Shown here: positions 1-6,890 of the stretch, piece by piece
Position numbering within the stretch: position 1 is the first letter of the stretch
Layout of the letters: each line of letters starts with the position of its first letter
Origin: Bacteroidota bacterium
GTDB taxonomy: Bacteria; Bacteroidota; Rhodothermia; Rhodothermales; UBA10348
Assembly: GCA_029262775.1 (NCBI GenBank)
Contig: JAJCYR010000042.1
Location: 22,812 to 86,811 of the forward strand
Reading direction: 5' to 3'
DNA: 64,000 nt
Translations under genes and position numbers: made by a program
Notes under the pieces: model-generated
Database searches by the model: none
The model's input: only the letters and a program-made list of their open reading frames with translations
What the model was told of the DNA's origin: nothing

Positions 1-540
1 CTCGCGCGGAAGCCCGGCTGGCAAGCCCAGGCGCTCCGCCACCACCCGGAAATCCTCTTCAATCCGCTCGAATCGCCCTACAAAATCTACTTCCGGCTCA
101 CCGCTCCCACCCAGCACGAAATACGCCTGCGGCAGAAACAACAGATGACTTCGAAAATGTCCCTCCGCCAACCCCTCGAGTACAAACGCCGTGAACGAAT
201 CGTACGCCGCAATAGCCCGCATATCCGCCTCCCGTTCCCGGCCGCTCCCGCCTCCTTTCAAATACCGATACGCCGACACCGCCCGGTCCCACGGATTCCG
301 CACAAACGCGAACGAAAATGCCCGCCCGTAATACTCCGGATTCGCCGTCTGGTATACAAACCACGGCAAATGATCGCGCCCCCGACGCCCGTACCCAAGC
401 GCCCTCAGCACCGACGTCCCCCCCGTCTTCGGGACGTGGATAAACACACAACCATGCCGCTTCTGATAATCGCGAAACGGAAAATGCCTCTCCCGTCTTA
501 TATGTGCGATACGAAGCACATGCTCGTGTACACTCGTCAT
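1..540 (-). CDS. Sulfotransferase family 2-like protein, partial (C-terminus beyond window)
   Basis: The frame is open from an ATG at 540 to the left edge, so it is absent from the ORF track; 180 residues are visible. A 5'-phosphosulfate-binding loop reads CVFIHVPKTGGTSV at about residues 31-44, and a 3'-phosphate-binding segment reads FAFVRNPWDRAVSAY at about 78-92. Both are hallmarks of the PAPS-dependent carbohydrate sulfotransferase family (Sulfotransfer_2). It begins 13 nt after the stop of an upstream NusG-like antiterminator, so the two are probably co-transcribed. I infer a role in sulfating an exported or surface polysaccharide; substrate and C-terminal half are not visible. Confidence 0.85.
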   Translation of the reverse strand, partial: MTSVHEHVLRIAHIRRERHFPFRDYQKRHGCVFIHVPKTGGTSVLRALGYGRRGRDHLPWFVYQTANPEYYGRAFSFAFVRNPWDRAVSAYRYLKGGGSGREREADMRAIAAYDSFTAFVLEGLAEGHFRSHLLFLPQAYFVLGGSGEPEVDFVGRFERIEEDFRVVAERLGLPAGLPRE

Positions 541-553
541 AGCCCTCGTCCCG

Positions 554-1129
554 TCATACAATCACCTCGCGCACCCAGTCCATAGGCAGATTCACCTTGA
601 TCGCCTGCCGGATCGAGTGGATACGGATAACCAGGTAATCCTTCCCCCGTTGATGCAGTACCTGTCCGCGCAGACCCTTCATCACACCATACTCGATTTC
701 AACTTCCGCCCCGATCGATGGCGCCGGAATCTCCACCAGGCCCACCACCTCCTCAATCTCGACATCATCTGCGCCGCCCTGGCCTCCCATCCCGCGTCCG
801 CTTTTACACTGGATGATTTCCGGGGTCTGCGTCTTCTGCAGCAGAAGCAGCGTATCCACCTCACGCTGCGGCATCGCCACCAGTTCACTTCCTATACGGA
901 CGCTCCCCACAATGCCGCGATCCTCCAGCACATCAAGCCGGCCGCGTTCATCCACATAGGCAAAAAAATACCCCCGAAACAGCGGCTCAATCACCTTCTT
1001 CTTCCGGTCCGACCATTGCCGGATAACCCGCCTCTTGGGCAGAAACACCTCAATATTCGCCGCCCTCAATCGCTCCTCACACTGCTTCTCGGCTCTGGAT
1101 TTCGTATAAAACACGCGCCAACATTCCAT
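554..1129 (-). CDS. Specialised NusG-like (UpxY/LoaP-type) transcription antiterminator
   Basis: The 191-residue product begins MECWRVFYTKSRAEKQCEERL, the usual N-terminal NGN entry of NusG paralogues, followed by a typical GYFFAYVDE segment and a C-terminal KOW-like stretch (GVMKGLRGQVLHQRGKDYLVIRI). The ORF track extends to 1213, but the extra 28 residues do not resemble the family, so I chose the ATG at 1129. An acidic/Gly-rich linker (about residues 110-135) separates the two domains. In Bacteroidota such proteins are usually the first gene of capsule or exopolysaccharide operons, where they prevent premature termination. The sulfotransferase 13 nt downstream fits this role. Confidence 0.8.
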   Translation of the reverse strand: MECWRVFYTKSRAEKQCEERLRAANIEVFLPKRRVIRQWSDRKKKVIEPLFRGYFFAYVDERGRLDVLEDRGIVGSVRIGSELVAMPQREVDTLLLLQKTQTPEIIQCKSGRGMGGQGGADDVEIEEVVGLVEIPAPSIGAEVEIEYGVMKGLRGQVLHQRGKDYLVIRIHSIRQAIKVNLPMDWVREVIV

Positions 1130-1208
1130 AAACTCAGGGGTGGTCTCCGTTCGCGAATACAACAGCTGGACGAGCCCTTTAATATAGGACGACGTGCACT
1201 CTCCCGCA

Positions 1209-1305
1209 CACAATCAGACACTCATGCGGAAGCTTTTGAGGATCACCGACCTCAAGACAAAACGCGAAGCCGTTGAGCTGGTCCTGGAAACGATAGCGCT
1301 TGCTC
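1209..1305 (+). pseudogene. VapB-type antitoxin fragment, truncated duplicate
   Basis: The DNA here is nearly the same as positions 1796-1884 inside the intact vapB: it encodes TLMRKLLRITDLKTKREAVEL, against SLMRKVLRITGLKTKREAVEL in the intact gene. The N-terminal beta strand (RTNIVIDD) and the C-terminal half are absent. The fragment stops at about 1305, exactly where a DUF433-like remnant begins on the other strand. It is a relic of a second VapB antitoxin with no accompanying toxin. Confidence 0.7.
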
Positions 1306-1431
1306 CCGGCTCACACCAGGGAAGCCTTCGAGGAAGTCGAGAAGAGTTTGAACGGGAACGCGAGTGCCGACGAAGACAGGTACTCCGCTCATGATCTCAG
1401 GGTCGAAATGGTAAACGTCGTGCCGTTTCAT
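1306..1431 (-). pseudogene. DUF433 antitoxin-like remnant
   Basis: Reading the minus strand from an ATG at 1431 gives MKRHDVYHFDPEIMSGVPVF, continuing VGTRVPVQTLLDFLEG, then FPGVSREQALS. This matches the start of DUF433 proteins (small HTH antitoxins, pattern DPxxxxGxPxxxGTRxPV). The stretch normally lying between LLDxLEG and FPxVSREQA is missing, and the frame then runs into antisense vapB sequence. It is therefore internally deleted and 3'-truncated. It is too short for the ORF track. No DUF5615-like toxin partner is visible. Confidence 0.65.
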
Positions 1432-1443
1432 CAGTTCGCTCGG

Positions 1444-1635
1444 CTAGTTCGTGTCTCGAGCGCCCTCACCAGCTTCTGGTTCAGGCACAGCGCAGTTGCG
1501 CCATTGTATCTCGACTTCAGCCGGTTTCCCACTCTTGATTATGTTGGAGTGTCCGGGGAAGACTGAAGTCACATGAGGCCCCTCGCAGTATGCGTCGGTG
1601 AGCCTGTCCGTCTTCATTGCCTTGATACTGTTCAT
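1444..1635 (-). CDS. Small hypothetical ORF (63 aa)
   Basis: A 63-residue ORF starting MNSIKAMKTDRLTDAYCEGP has a good Shine-Dalgarno (GGGAGGTGG) two bases before its ATG. It ends 12 nt before the DUF433 remnant on the same strand. I do not recognise a family. The sequence has two cysteines and an acidic tail, with no membrane segment. Because the surroundings are relics, this may be leftover sequence; only the ribosome-binding site argues for it. Confidence 0.25.
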   Translation of the reverse strand: MNSIKAMKTDRLTDAYCEGPHVTSVFPGHSNIIKSGKPAEVEIQWRNCAVPEPEAGEGARDTN

Positions 1636-1660
1636 GGCCACCTCCCGAAGAAAGAAAGCC

Positions 1661-1765
1661 ATGCGGTATTACAAACCACAGAACCAGTATCAGTACTTCT
1701 GCGGCACAAACGTGAAACCTTGGTCGCCAGTCGTGTGTACGATGTGGTGCGTTCATACACATTGA
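1661..1765 (+). pseudogene. Possible IS110-type transposase N-terminal scrap
   Basis: From an ATG at 1661 the reading MRYYKPQNQYQYFCG resembles the first residues of IS110-family transposases (M-x-YY...-YYCGIDLH). The similarity fades within about 20 residues and a stop follows at 1763-1765. No further transposase sequence and no terminal repeats are visible. The short match leaves this uncertain; it would fit the decayed state of the neighbourhood. Confidence 0.3.
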
Positions 1766-1773
1766 TAACGGAT

Positions 1774-1968
1774 ATGCGTACCAACATTGTAATCGACGAC
1801 TCGCTCATGCGGAAGGTTTTGAGGATCACCGGCCTGAAGACAAAACGCGAAGCTGTTGAGCTGGGCCTGGAAACGCTGGTCAGACTTGGCGAACAAGCCA
1901 AGATCAAATCCGTCCGTGGGAAGCTCCTGTGGGAAGGTGACCTTGATCAAATGCGTACCGATGTATGA
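1774..1968 (+). CDS. vapB: Type II antitoxin, VapB family
   Basis: This 64-residue protein (MRTNIVIDDSLMRKVLRITG...) has the full VapB/DUF2191 layout: a short RTNIVIDD strand, a ribbon-helix-helix-like core with LKTKREAVELGLETL, and a C-terminal neutralising tail RGKLLWEGDLDQMRTD. The ORF track starts at 1573, but family length and the conserved MRTNI start put the ATG at 1774. It overlaps vapC by 4 nt (ATGA), the usual arrangement for coupled translation. It should bind VapC and repress its own promoter. Confidence 0.88.
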   Translation: MRTNIVIDDSLMRKVLRITGLKTKREAVELGLETLVRLGEQAKIKSVRGKLLWEGDLDQMRTDV

Positions 1969-2357
1969 TTATTGTCGATACCAGCGTCTGGATCGACTAT
2001 TTCAACGGCCGTCCAACCGAAAAAGCCGACGTTCTGGATTCAATACTGGGAATTGAACCGGTTGGAATTGGTGACCTTATCCTGGTTGAAATACTTCAAG
2101 GGTTTCGTTCTGACACTGACTACAGAACGGCAAGGGACTTGCTGACCTCGTTACCTTCGTTTGGGATGCTGGGAGTGTCTCGCGCTGTCCAATGTGCGGA
2201 GTACGTTCGCATCCTCCGAAAAAAGGGTACGACGATTCGAAAAACAGCCGATGTGATCATCGCCGGATTTTGTATCGAAGAAGGACATTCCCTCCTGTAC
2301 ACAGACAGAGACTTCGACCCATTTGTCGAGCAATTCGGACTGAAATCATTCCCGTGA
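1965..2357 (+). CDS. vapC: Type II toxin, VapC family PIN-domain ribonuclease
   Basis: The 130-residue PIN protein begins MIIVDTSVWIDYFNG, with the first catalytic Asp at residue 5. It carries the conserved Glu in LILVEILQGF, and the C-terminal acidic pair as KTADVIIAGFCIEE and LLYTDRDFDPF. All four acidic positions expected for a PIN nuclease are present and the length is normal, so the toxin looks active. It is translationally coupled to vapB. It is the only intact toxin-antitoxin pair in an otherwise decayed stretch. Confidence 0.9.
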   Translation: MIIVDTSVWIDYFNGRPTEKADVLDSILGIEPVGIGDLILVEILQGFRSDTDYRTARDLLTSLPSFGMLGVSRAVQCAEYVRILRKKGTTIRKTADVIIAGFCIEEGHSLLYTDRDFDPFVEQFGLKSFP

Positions 2358-2490
2358 GGCCTATAACCGTAACACGGGCGTCAATAGTGATATCTGGCCT
2401 GAAGAAAATCTATCCTATCTTGCTTTATGACATAAACAACGCGGTGCTCTTGGGTTAAGCGCCACGACCAAACACCAGAACCCATAAATT

Positions 2491-2595
2491 TTAACGGCTC
2501 AGGCCAGGGACTTGGCCCAAGAGAAGAGCCGGCCGCAGCTTTCCTTCGGACAGATCTGCTTGCGGAAAGCGAAATAGTACAATCTGGCCCGTTTC
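2491..2595 (-). pseudogene. PemK/MazF-like toxin N-terminal remnant
   Basis: Directly downstream of the DUF2281 gene, another frame on the same strand reads ETGQIVLFRFPQADLSEGKL then RPALLLGQVPGLSR-stop. This matches the conserved start of PemK/MazF endoribonucleases (GDIVLVxFPFTDLSxxKxRPALVL). The reading ends in TAA at 2491-2493 after about 34 residues, so most of the toxin is gone, and no start codon is visible. DUF2281 proteins often act as antitoxins, so this is probably its former partner. It is not in the ORF track. Confidence 0.55.
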
Positions 2596-2821
2596 ACTCG
2601 AACGTCTCCTTCAAGTCCGCCTCGGAATATTGGGGCGTGTCCTCGTGCTCCATCCCGCGCATCGCAAAGGTTAGAGACATACTTGACCAGGCCCTTTCGT
2701 CTTGCTGAGCTTCCTCCTGTTCTGATTTAGACAGGAGATACTCAACGAACGTCAAGACTTCCGACTGCATTCTTGCTGGAAGTTGCTGTAAGTACTGTTG
2801 AATTCGGTCCGAAACAGCCAT
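2594..2821 (-). CDS. DUF2281-family antitoxin-like protein
   Basis: The 75-residue protein MAVSDRIQQYLQQLPARMQS... followed by EVLTFVEYLLSKSEQEE matches the small helical DUF2281 family (N-terminal LPxxxQxEVLxFVEYL). The track begins at a GTG at 2830; I prefer the ATG at 2821, which has AGGTG seven bases upstream. DUF2281 genes commonly precede toxins of the PIN or PemK type. The region just downstream contains a truncated PemK-like reading, so this looks like an antitoxin that outlived its toxin. Confidence 0.65.
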   Translation of the reverse strand: MAVSDRIQQYLQQLPARMQSEVLTFVEYLLSKSEQEEAQQDERAWSSMSLTFAMRGMEHEDTPQYSEADLKETFE

Positions 2822-2834
2822 GTGAGGCACCTGA

Positions 2835-3069
2835 ACGAAGGGGCTGAAGATCCAATATCTCTGTTTGTACCAACGACGGTCCGTTTCGGTTCACTGGGAC
2901 CGGCGGCAGAGTTACTACCAGCCAATCCGCGTCCCAATTCCGCCATTTCAAGCTCCAGTTCCGGCAGAGGCGAATCCGTAAGAAGGAACTCAACCGCCTC
3001 CTGCATCTTGTCGAAGTCCTTTCCACGCTCTTTCATGCGCTTGGCGTCCTTCTTGAACCGGGAGGTTCT
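2835..3069 (-). pseudogene. YafQ-family (RelE-like) mRNA interferase toxin, degraded
   Basis: Reading from just after the RelB remnant stop gives RTSRFKKDAKRMKERGKDFD then KMQEAVEFLLTDSPLPE, the conserved N-terminal half of YafQ toxins (xYTxxFKKDxKRxxKRGKDxxKL). There is no start codon. A different frame then resumes with WRNWDADWLVV, resembling the PDWLLIY strand, and SLVQTEILDLQPLRSGASH, resembling the C-terminal RTGTHSDLF. At least one frameshift and the lost start make it non-functional. Confidence 0.55.
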
Positions 3070-3080
3070 TCAACACGCTT
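3064..3080. repeat. 17-bp match to the terminal repeat of the element at 52900
   Basis: GGTTCTTCAACACGCTT is the exact reverse complement of the left end of the 159-bp inserted element at 52900-53058. It sits precisely at the RelB/YafQ junction, where the toxin start codon is missing. No second end or element interior is seen here, so it may be an excision or recombination scar, or chance. Confidence 0.35.
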
Positions 3081-3168
3081 CTAAATCTTTCATGAGCGCT
3101 GCGACGGAATCGAAAGACCTTCCTTTTCCGGATCTGGCCTCAGCGGTTGGGAGCCGGTTTTGCGGCAT
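3070..3168 (-). pseudogene. RelB/DinJ-type antitoxin C-terminal remnant
   Basis: The end of the 3070-3348 ORF reads EARSGKGRSFDSVAALMKDLEAC-stop, a good match to the C-terminus of RelB/DinJ antitoxins (EARxGKxxSFDSVxxLMxDL). The ribbon-helix-helix N-terminus is absent; upstream sequence in this frame is unrelated. It lies directly before the YafQ remnant in the same frame and order as an intact dinJ-yafQ operon, so both are remains of one module. Confidence 0.6.
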
Positions 3169-3292
3169 TTTCTGCTGCCTCTCGTTCCAGTTCGCGTGCG
3201 CGGATCCGAATTCCCCCCTGAAGCATCCATGAATTTCCCACATGCCCGTCTGACACCGAACGCCGCTGCACGTAACACGTGCAGCCGCGACC

Positions 3293-3723
3293 CTACCACC
3301 CGTCCGGCTTCCGGACCTCAGAGCCTCGGTCCACGCCGTCCATGACATTCACGACATCCGGGAACTGCGCCGCCCGCAGGTGCTTGTGGCGGATAGGCCG
3401 CACAATGGATAACGGTTCCGCCAGATCGGAGTCGTGGACCATATGCACCGCCAGGTTTACATCGGTCAGCTTCTCCTCGGTCTTCAGCACCTCGGCAGTC
3501 GTCGCCCCCCCCGGCTCGGGCTTGGCAAGCGGCAGACGCGTTGTGTGCGTGCGGAATCGGCCGTATTGAATGACCAGCCTCGGCAGCGATTCAAGCGCCT
3601 GCAGATACTTTTTCTGCCGATCTACCTTGTATTCCTTACCTGGGCTTTGAAGGGCGTCTTGCTCAGCGCGCCATAGAACAGGTTCCAGGCATCGACATAC
3701 ACGTAGGCACGAGGTTGTCGCAT
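3293..3723 (-). pseudogene. NYN-domain (PIN-like) nuclease gene, frameshifted and deleted
   Basis: From an ATG at 3723, preceded by AGGA, one frame reads MRQPRAYVYVDAWNLFYGAL, the start of an NYN/LabA-like ribonuclease with its first catalytic Asp. The reading shifts frame near 3640 and continues in the track ORF with KKYLQALESLPRLVIQYGRF and VNLAVHMVHDSDLAEPLSIV. In normal members about 20 residues (including VVVSGDSD) lie between VHD and SDLAEP; here they are deleted. The C-terminal HLRAAQFPDV...KPDGW matches the family end. With a frameshift and catalytic-site deletion the gene is dead. Confidence 0.7.
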
Positions 3724-3764
3724 AATGTCCTATAATGTCGCATAAAGTCGCAAAGCCGAGCAAA

Positions 3765-5966
3765 TCACCGGATAACAGCGCCGTTTTCGCCGGTCGATGT
3801 GATGGGGTGCAGGCTGCCGTCGCGGTCTTCGGCCATGAGCACCATGCCCTGCGACTCGAGGCCCATCATTTGGCGGGGGGCGAGGTTGGCTACGACGGCG
3901 ACGCGGCGACCCACCATGTCTTCGGGCGAGTGGTGTCCGGCAACGCCTGCGAGGATCTGTCGCTTCTCGAAGCCGAGATCGATCACCATGCGGAGCAGCT
4001 TTTTGGATTTCGGGACGGGCTCGGCCTCCAGTACCGTCCCCATGCGGAAATCGAGCTTCATGAAATCACTGAACGTGGCTTCGTCGGCCACAGGCGGGTG
4101 CGGCGTTTCGGGAGCAGGAGCGGGAGCGGGAGCAGTGGCAGAAGCAGGAGCGGCATCGGCAGCGCCCGTACCAGCACCCGAATCGGCATTCTGATGGAGC
4201 TTTTCGGTCTGAGTTTGAATCACGTCGTCGTCGATCTTGGTGAAAAGAATGTGTGGTGTGCCAAGGGGCGCGCCCGTCTTGAGGAGCGGGGCCGCCGCAT
4301 CGCCCCATAAAATCTGTTTTCCGGTCGATGCGGCGGCCGTCCGTGGCGCGCTCGGCGCTACGCCCCGGAGCTGGAGCATGTCGCGGAGTTTGGCGGCGGA
4401 AAACGGTAGCACGGGGTCTATCAAAACAGCGAGGGCACCGCAGATCTGGAGCGATACGTGGATGGTGTTGGCGCAGGCCTCCTCGTTCGTGCGGCGCGTG
4501 TGCCAGGGCTCGGTGTCGTTGAAATATTTGTTTCCGAGGCGGGCGAGGGCCATGGTCTGAAATACGGCCTCGCGCATCTTATACGTATTGTATGCGCTGC
4601 CAATGCGGTCCGGGAAGTCGGCGATGGCGGCGAGCGCTGCCCGGTCCGTGTCCGACGGGTTCGAGAGCGGCGGCACGCGGCCATCGAAGTAGCGCGTGGC
4701 GAACGTCATGGTGCGGTTCACGAAGTTGCCGAGCACATCGGCCAGCTCCGAGTTGACCCGCGTCTGGAACTCGGCCCAGTTGAAATCGGCATCCTTCGTT
4801 TCGGGGAGCGTGGTGGCGAGCGCGTAGCGAAGCAGGTCGGGCTCGAACTCGGCGAGGTACTCGTGCAGCCAGACCGCCCAGCCGCGGGACGTCGAGAGCT
4901 TCTCCCCCTCGATGTTCAGGAACTCGTTGGCGGGCACATTCTCCGGCAGTACGTACTCTCCGTGGGCCATGAGCATGGCCGGAAACATGAGACAGTGGAA
5001 GACAATGTTGTCCTTTCCGATGAAGTGCACGAGCCGCGAGCCCGGGTCCTGCCAGTAGTCGCGCCAGGCATCGGGCGTGCCGCGCCCTGCAGCCCACTCG
5101 CGGGTGGCCGAAATGTAGCCGATGGGCGCATCGAACCAGACATAAATGACCTTCCCATCGGCACCAATGCCCATTTCGCGCGCAACATCGGCCGGGACGG
5201 GGACGCCCCAGGGCACATCGCGCGTGATGGCGCGCTCGCGCAGGCCGTCGTTCAGCCAGGAGCGGATTTGTCCGAGCACGTTCGGCTTCCACTCGGGGTG
5301 GGAATTGATCCACGTGGTGAGCCGATCCTGGAAATCGGCGAGCGGAAGGTACCAGTGCGCGGTTTCGCGCAGCTCGGGCGTGGCGTCGGAGAGCGTGGAG
5401 CGGGGATCGAGGAGCTCGAGCGGGCTGAGCGCCGTACCGCATTTCTCGCACTGATCCCCATAGGCCTTCTCGTTGCCGCACTTCGGGCAGGTCCCGACCA
5501 CGAACCGATCGGCCAGGAAAATCCCGGCCTCCGGATCGAACAGCTGCTTTTCGGTTTTCGTCGTGAAAACGCCTTTGCGCGCGAGCGTGCGGAAGAAATC
5601 CTGACTCGTCTCGCGGTGCGTGTCCGATGTGGTGCGCCCGTAATGGTCGAAGCTCATGCCGAAACCACGAAAGGCGTCTTCGATCTGCGGATGAATCCGG
5701 TCCACGAGCTCCTGCGGCGAAATCCCTTCCGCGCGCGCGCGGACCATGATGGCAACCCCCATTTCGTCGCTGCCGCACACGAACACCACGTCCTCCCCGC
5801 GCAGGCGCTCGTAACGGCAGAACAGATCCGCCGGGAGGTAGGCACCCGCCAAATGGCCCAAGTGAAGCGGCCCATTGGCGTACGGGAGAGCCGCCGTGAC
5901 CAGGATGCGGTCGAACGTCGGGTCGGGTGAGCGATTGGACGGGCTTTCGGACGGGGTTTCGGGCAT
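3765..5966 (-). CDS. metG: Methionine--tRNA ligase
   Basis: This 733-residue class I synthetase charges tRNA-Met. The HIGH motif is HLGH at about residues 35-38 and the KMSKS-type loop is KLSTS at about 356-360. A zinc knuckle CPKCGNEKAYGDQCEKCG lies at about 160-177. The last ~110 residues (DEATFSDFMKLDFRMGTVLE...) form the EMAP-II-like tRNA-binding domain used for dimerisation. An Ala/Pro-rich linker (APAPAPAPE) precedes that domain. The track ORF starts at 6035; I chose MPETPSE at 5966 because the upstream 23 residues do not look like the family. It is divergent from hisA. Confidence 0.95.
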   Translation of the reverse strand: MPETPSESPSNRSPDPTFDRILVTAALPYANGPLHLGHLAGAYLPADLFCRYERLRGEDVVFVCGSDEMGVAIMVRARAEGISPQELVDRIHPQIEDAFRGFGMSFDHYGRTTSDTHRETSQDFFRTLARKGVFTTKTEKQLFDPEAGIFLADRFVVGTCPKCGNEKAYGDQCEKCGTALSPLELLDPRSTLSDATPELRETAHWYLPLADFQDRLTTWINSHPEWKPNVLGQIRSWLNDGLRERAITRDVPWGVPVPADVAREMGIGADGKVIYVWFDAPIGYISATREWAAGRGTPDAWRDYWQDPGSRLVHFIGKDNIVFHCLMFPAMLMAHGEYVLPENVPANEFLNIEGEKLSTSRGWAVWLHEYLAEFEPDLLRYALATTLPETKDADFNWAEFQTRVNSELADVLGNFVNRTMTFATRYFDGRVPPLSNPSDTDRAALAAIADFPDRIGSAYNTYKMREAVFQTMALARLGNKYFNDTEPWHTRRTNEEACANTIHVSLQICGALAVLIDPVLPFSAAKLRDMLQLRGVAPSAPRTAAASTGKQILWGDAAAPLLKTGAPLGTPHILFTKIDDDVIQTQTEKLHQNADSGAGTGAADAAPASATAPAPAPAPETPHPPVADEATFSDFMKLDFRMGTVLEAEPVPKSKKLLRMVIDLGFEKRQILAGVAGHHSPEDMVGRRVAVVANLAPRQMMGLESQGMVLMAEDRDGSLHPITSTGENGAVIR

Positions 5967-6077
5967 GGCGGGCACAAAATTTCTTGAATCCAACAATAAA
6001 CGACACAGCAGCGACTCGCGGCGCAGCCAGCGCATGGAATCCGGATCAATTCTCCGGGCGCCTCCGTTCGAGCGGCC

Positions 6078-6890
6078 ATGTTACTCATCATCCCAGCTAT
6101 CGACCTGCGCGGCGGCGCCTGCGTGCGCCTCTACCAGGGATCCTACGAAAAAGAGAAAATCTATTTCAAGGATCCGGTCAAAATGGCCCAATTGTGGCGT
6201 ATTCAGAACGCCAAGGTCCTTCACGTGGTCGATCTCGATGCGGCACGTGGCGACGAAAAGGCCAACAACCGCGCCGTAATTGCCGACATTTGCCGTGCGC
6301 TCGACATTCCCGTGCAGACGGGTGGCGGCATTCGCACGCTTGAGGACATGGAGCGGGCCTTCGAGGCCGGCGTGTACCGCGTCATTCTCGGTACAGCGGC
6401 CGTTCGCGAGCCGGAACTGGTCCGGGAAGCGATTCGGCGCTGGGGGTCGAGCCGGATTGTGGTCGGGATCGATGCCAAGCACGGCGAGGTCCGCGTCGAC
6501 GGCTGGCTCGAGGGCAGCGGGGTCAATGCCATTGACTTTGCCCTGCAAATGGAGGCGCTCGGATGCCGGCGCATTGTGTATACGGACATTTCGCGCGATG
6601 GAACGCTCGAAGGGCCCAACCTGGAGGCGTACCGCGAAATGGGATCGCGCCTGAAACGAACCCGGATCACAGCATCGGGCGGCGTCGGAAACTTCAAAGA
6701 CCTGATGGCCGTGGCATCGCTCATGCCGCACCGGGTAGATTCGGTGATTGTGGGCCGCGCCCTGTACGAAAACCGCTTTCCGTGCCAGCAGTTCTGGTGC
6801 TGGAACGACAAAGACGTACTCGATCTCGAAAAATACTCGACGGCGCGTACGCGGAACGAACCAGGCGAGGGGGCAGGCGATGGGTGTTGA
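6078..6890 (+). CDS. hisA: HisA, ProFAR isomerase (histidine biosynthesis)
   Basis: This 270-residue TIM-barrel enzyme converts ProFAR to PRFAR, the fourth step of histidine synthesis. The first phosphate loop and catalytic Asp are in IPAIDLRGGACVRLYQG; the second Asp region is GIDAKHGEVRVDGW; and YTDISRDGTLEGPN and VIVGRALYE follow in order. The C-terminus is about 25 residues longer than usual (FPCQQFWCWNDKDVLDLEKY...). No other his-pathway gene is in the window. It is first in a tight forward operon, its 3' end overlapping the next start by 11 nt. Confidence 0.9.
   Translation: MLLIIPAIDLRGGACVRLYQGSYEKEKIYFKDPVKMAQLWRIQNAKVLHVVDLDAARGDEKANNRAVIADICRALDIPVQTGGGIRTLEDMERAFEAGVYRVILGTAAVREPELVREAIRRWGSSRIVVGIDAKHGEVRVDGWLEGSGVNAIDFALQMEALGCRRIVYTDISRDGTLEGPNLEAYREMGSRLKRTRITASGGVGNFKDLMAVASLMPHRVDSVIVGRALYENRFPCQQFWCWNDKDVLDLEKYSTARTRNEPGEGAGDGC

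Noticed and set aside
1573-1773. N-terminal extension of vapB in the ORF track
   Set aside because: VapB proteins of this type begin with RTNIVID; the extension has no family resemblance.
4458-5930. 490-residue plus-strand ORF opposite metG, and the 475-residue minus-strand ORF 4579-6006
   Set aside because: Both are frame shadows of metG, with Arg/Ala/Gly-rich composition typical of high-GC antisense or shifted frames and no family resemblance.
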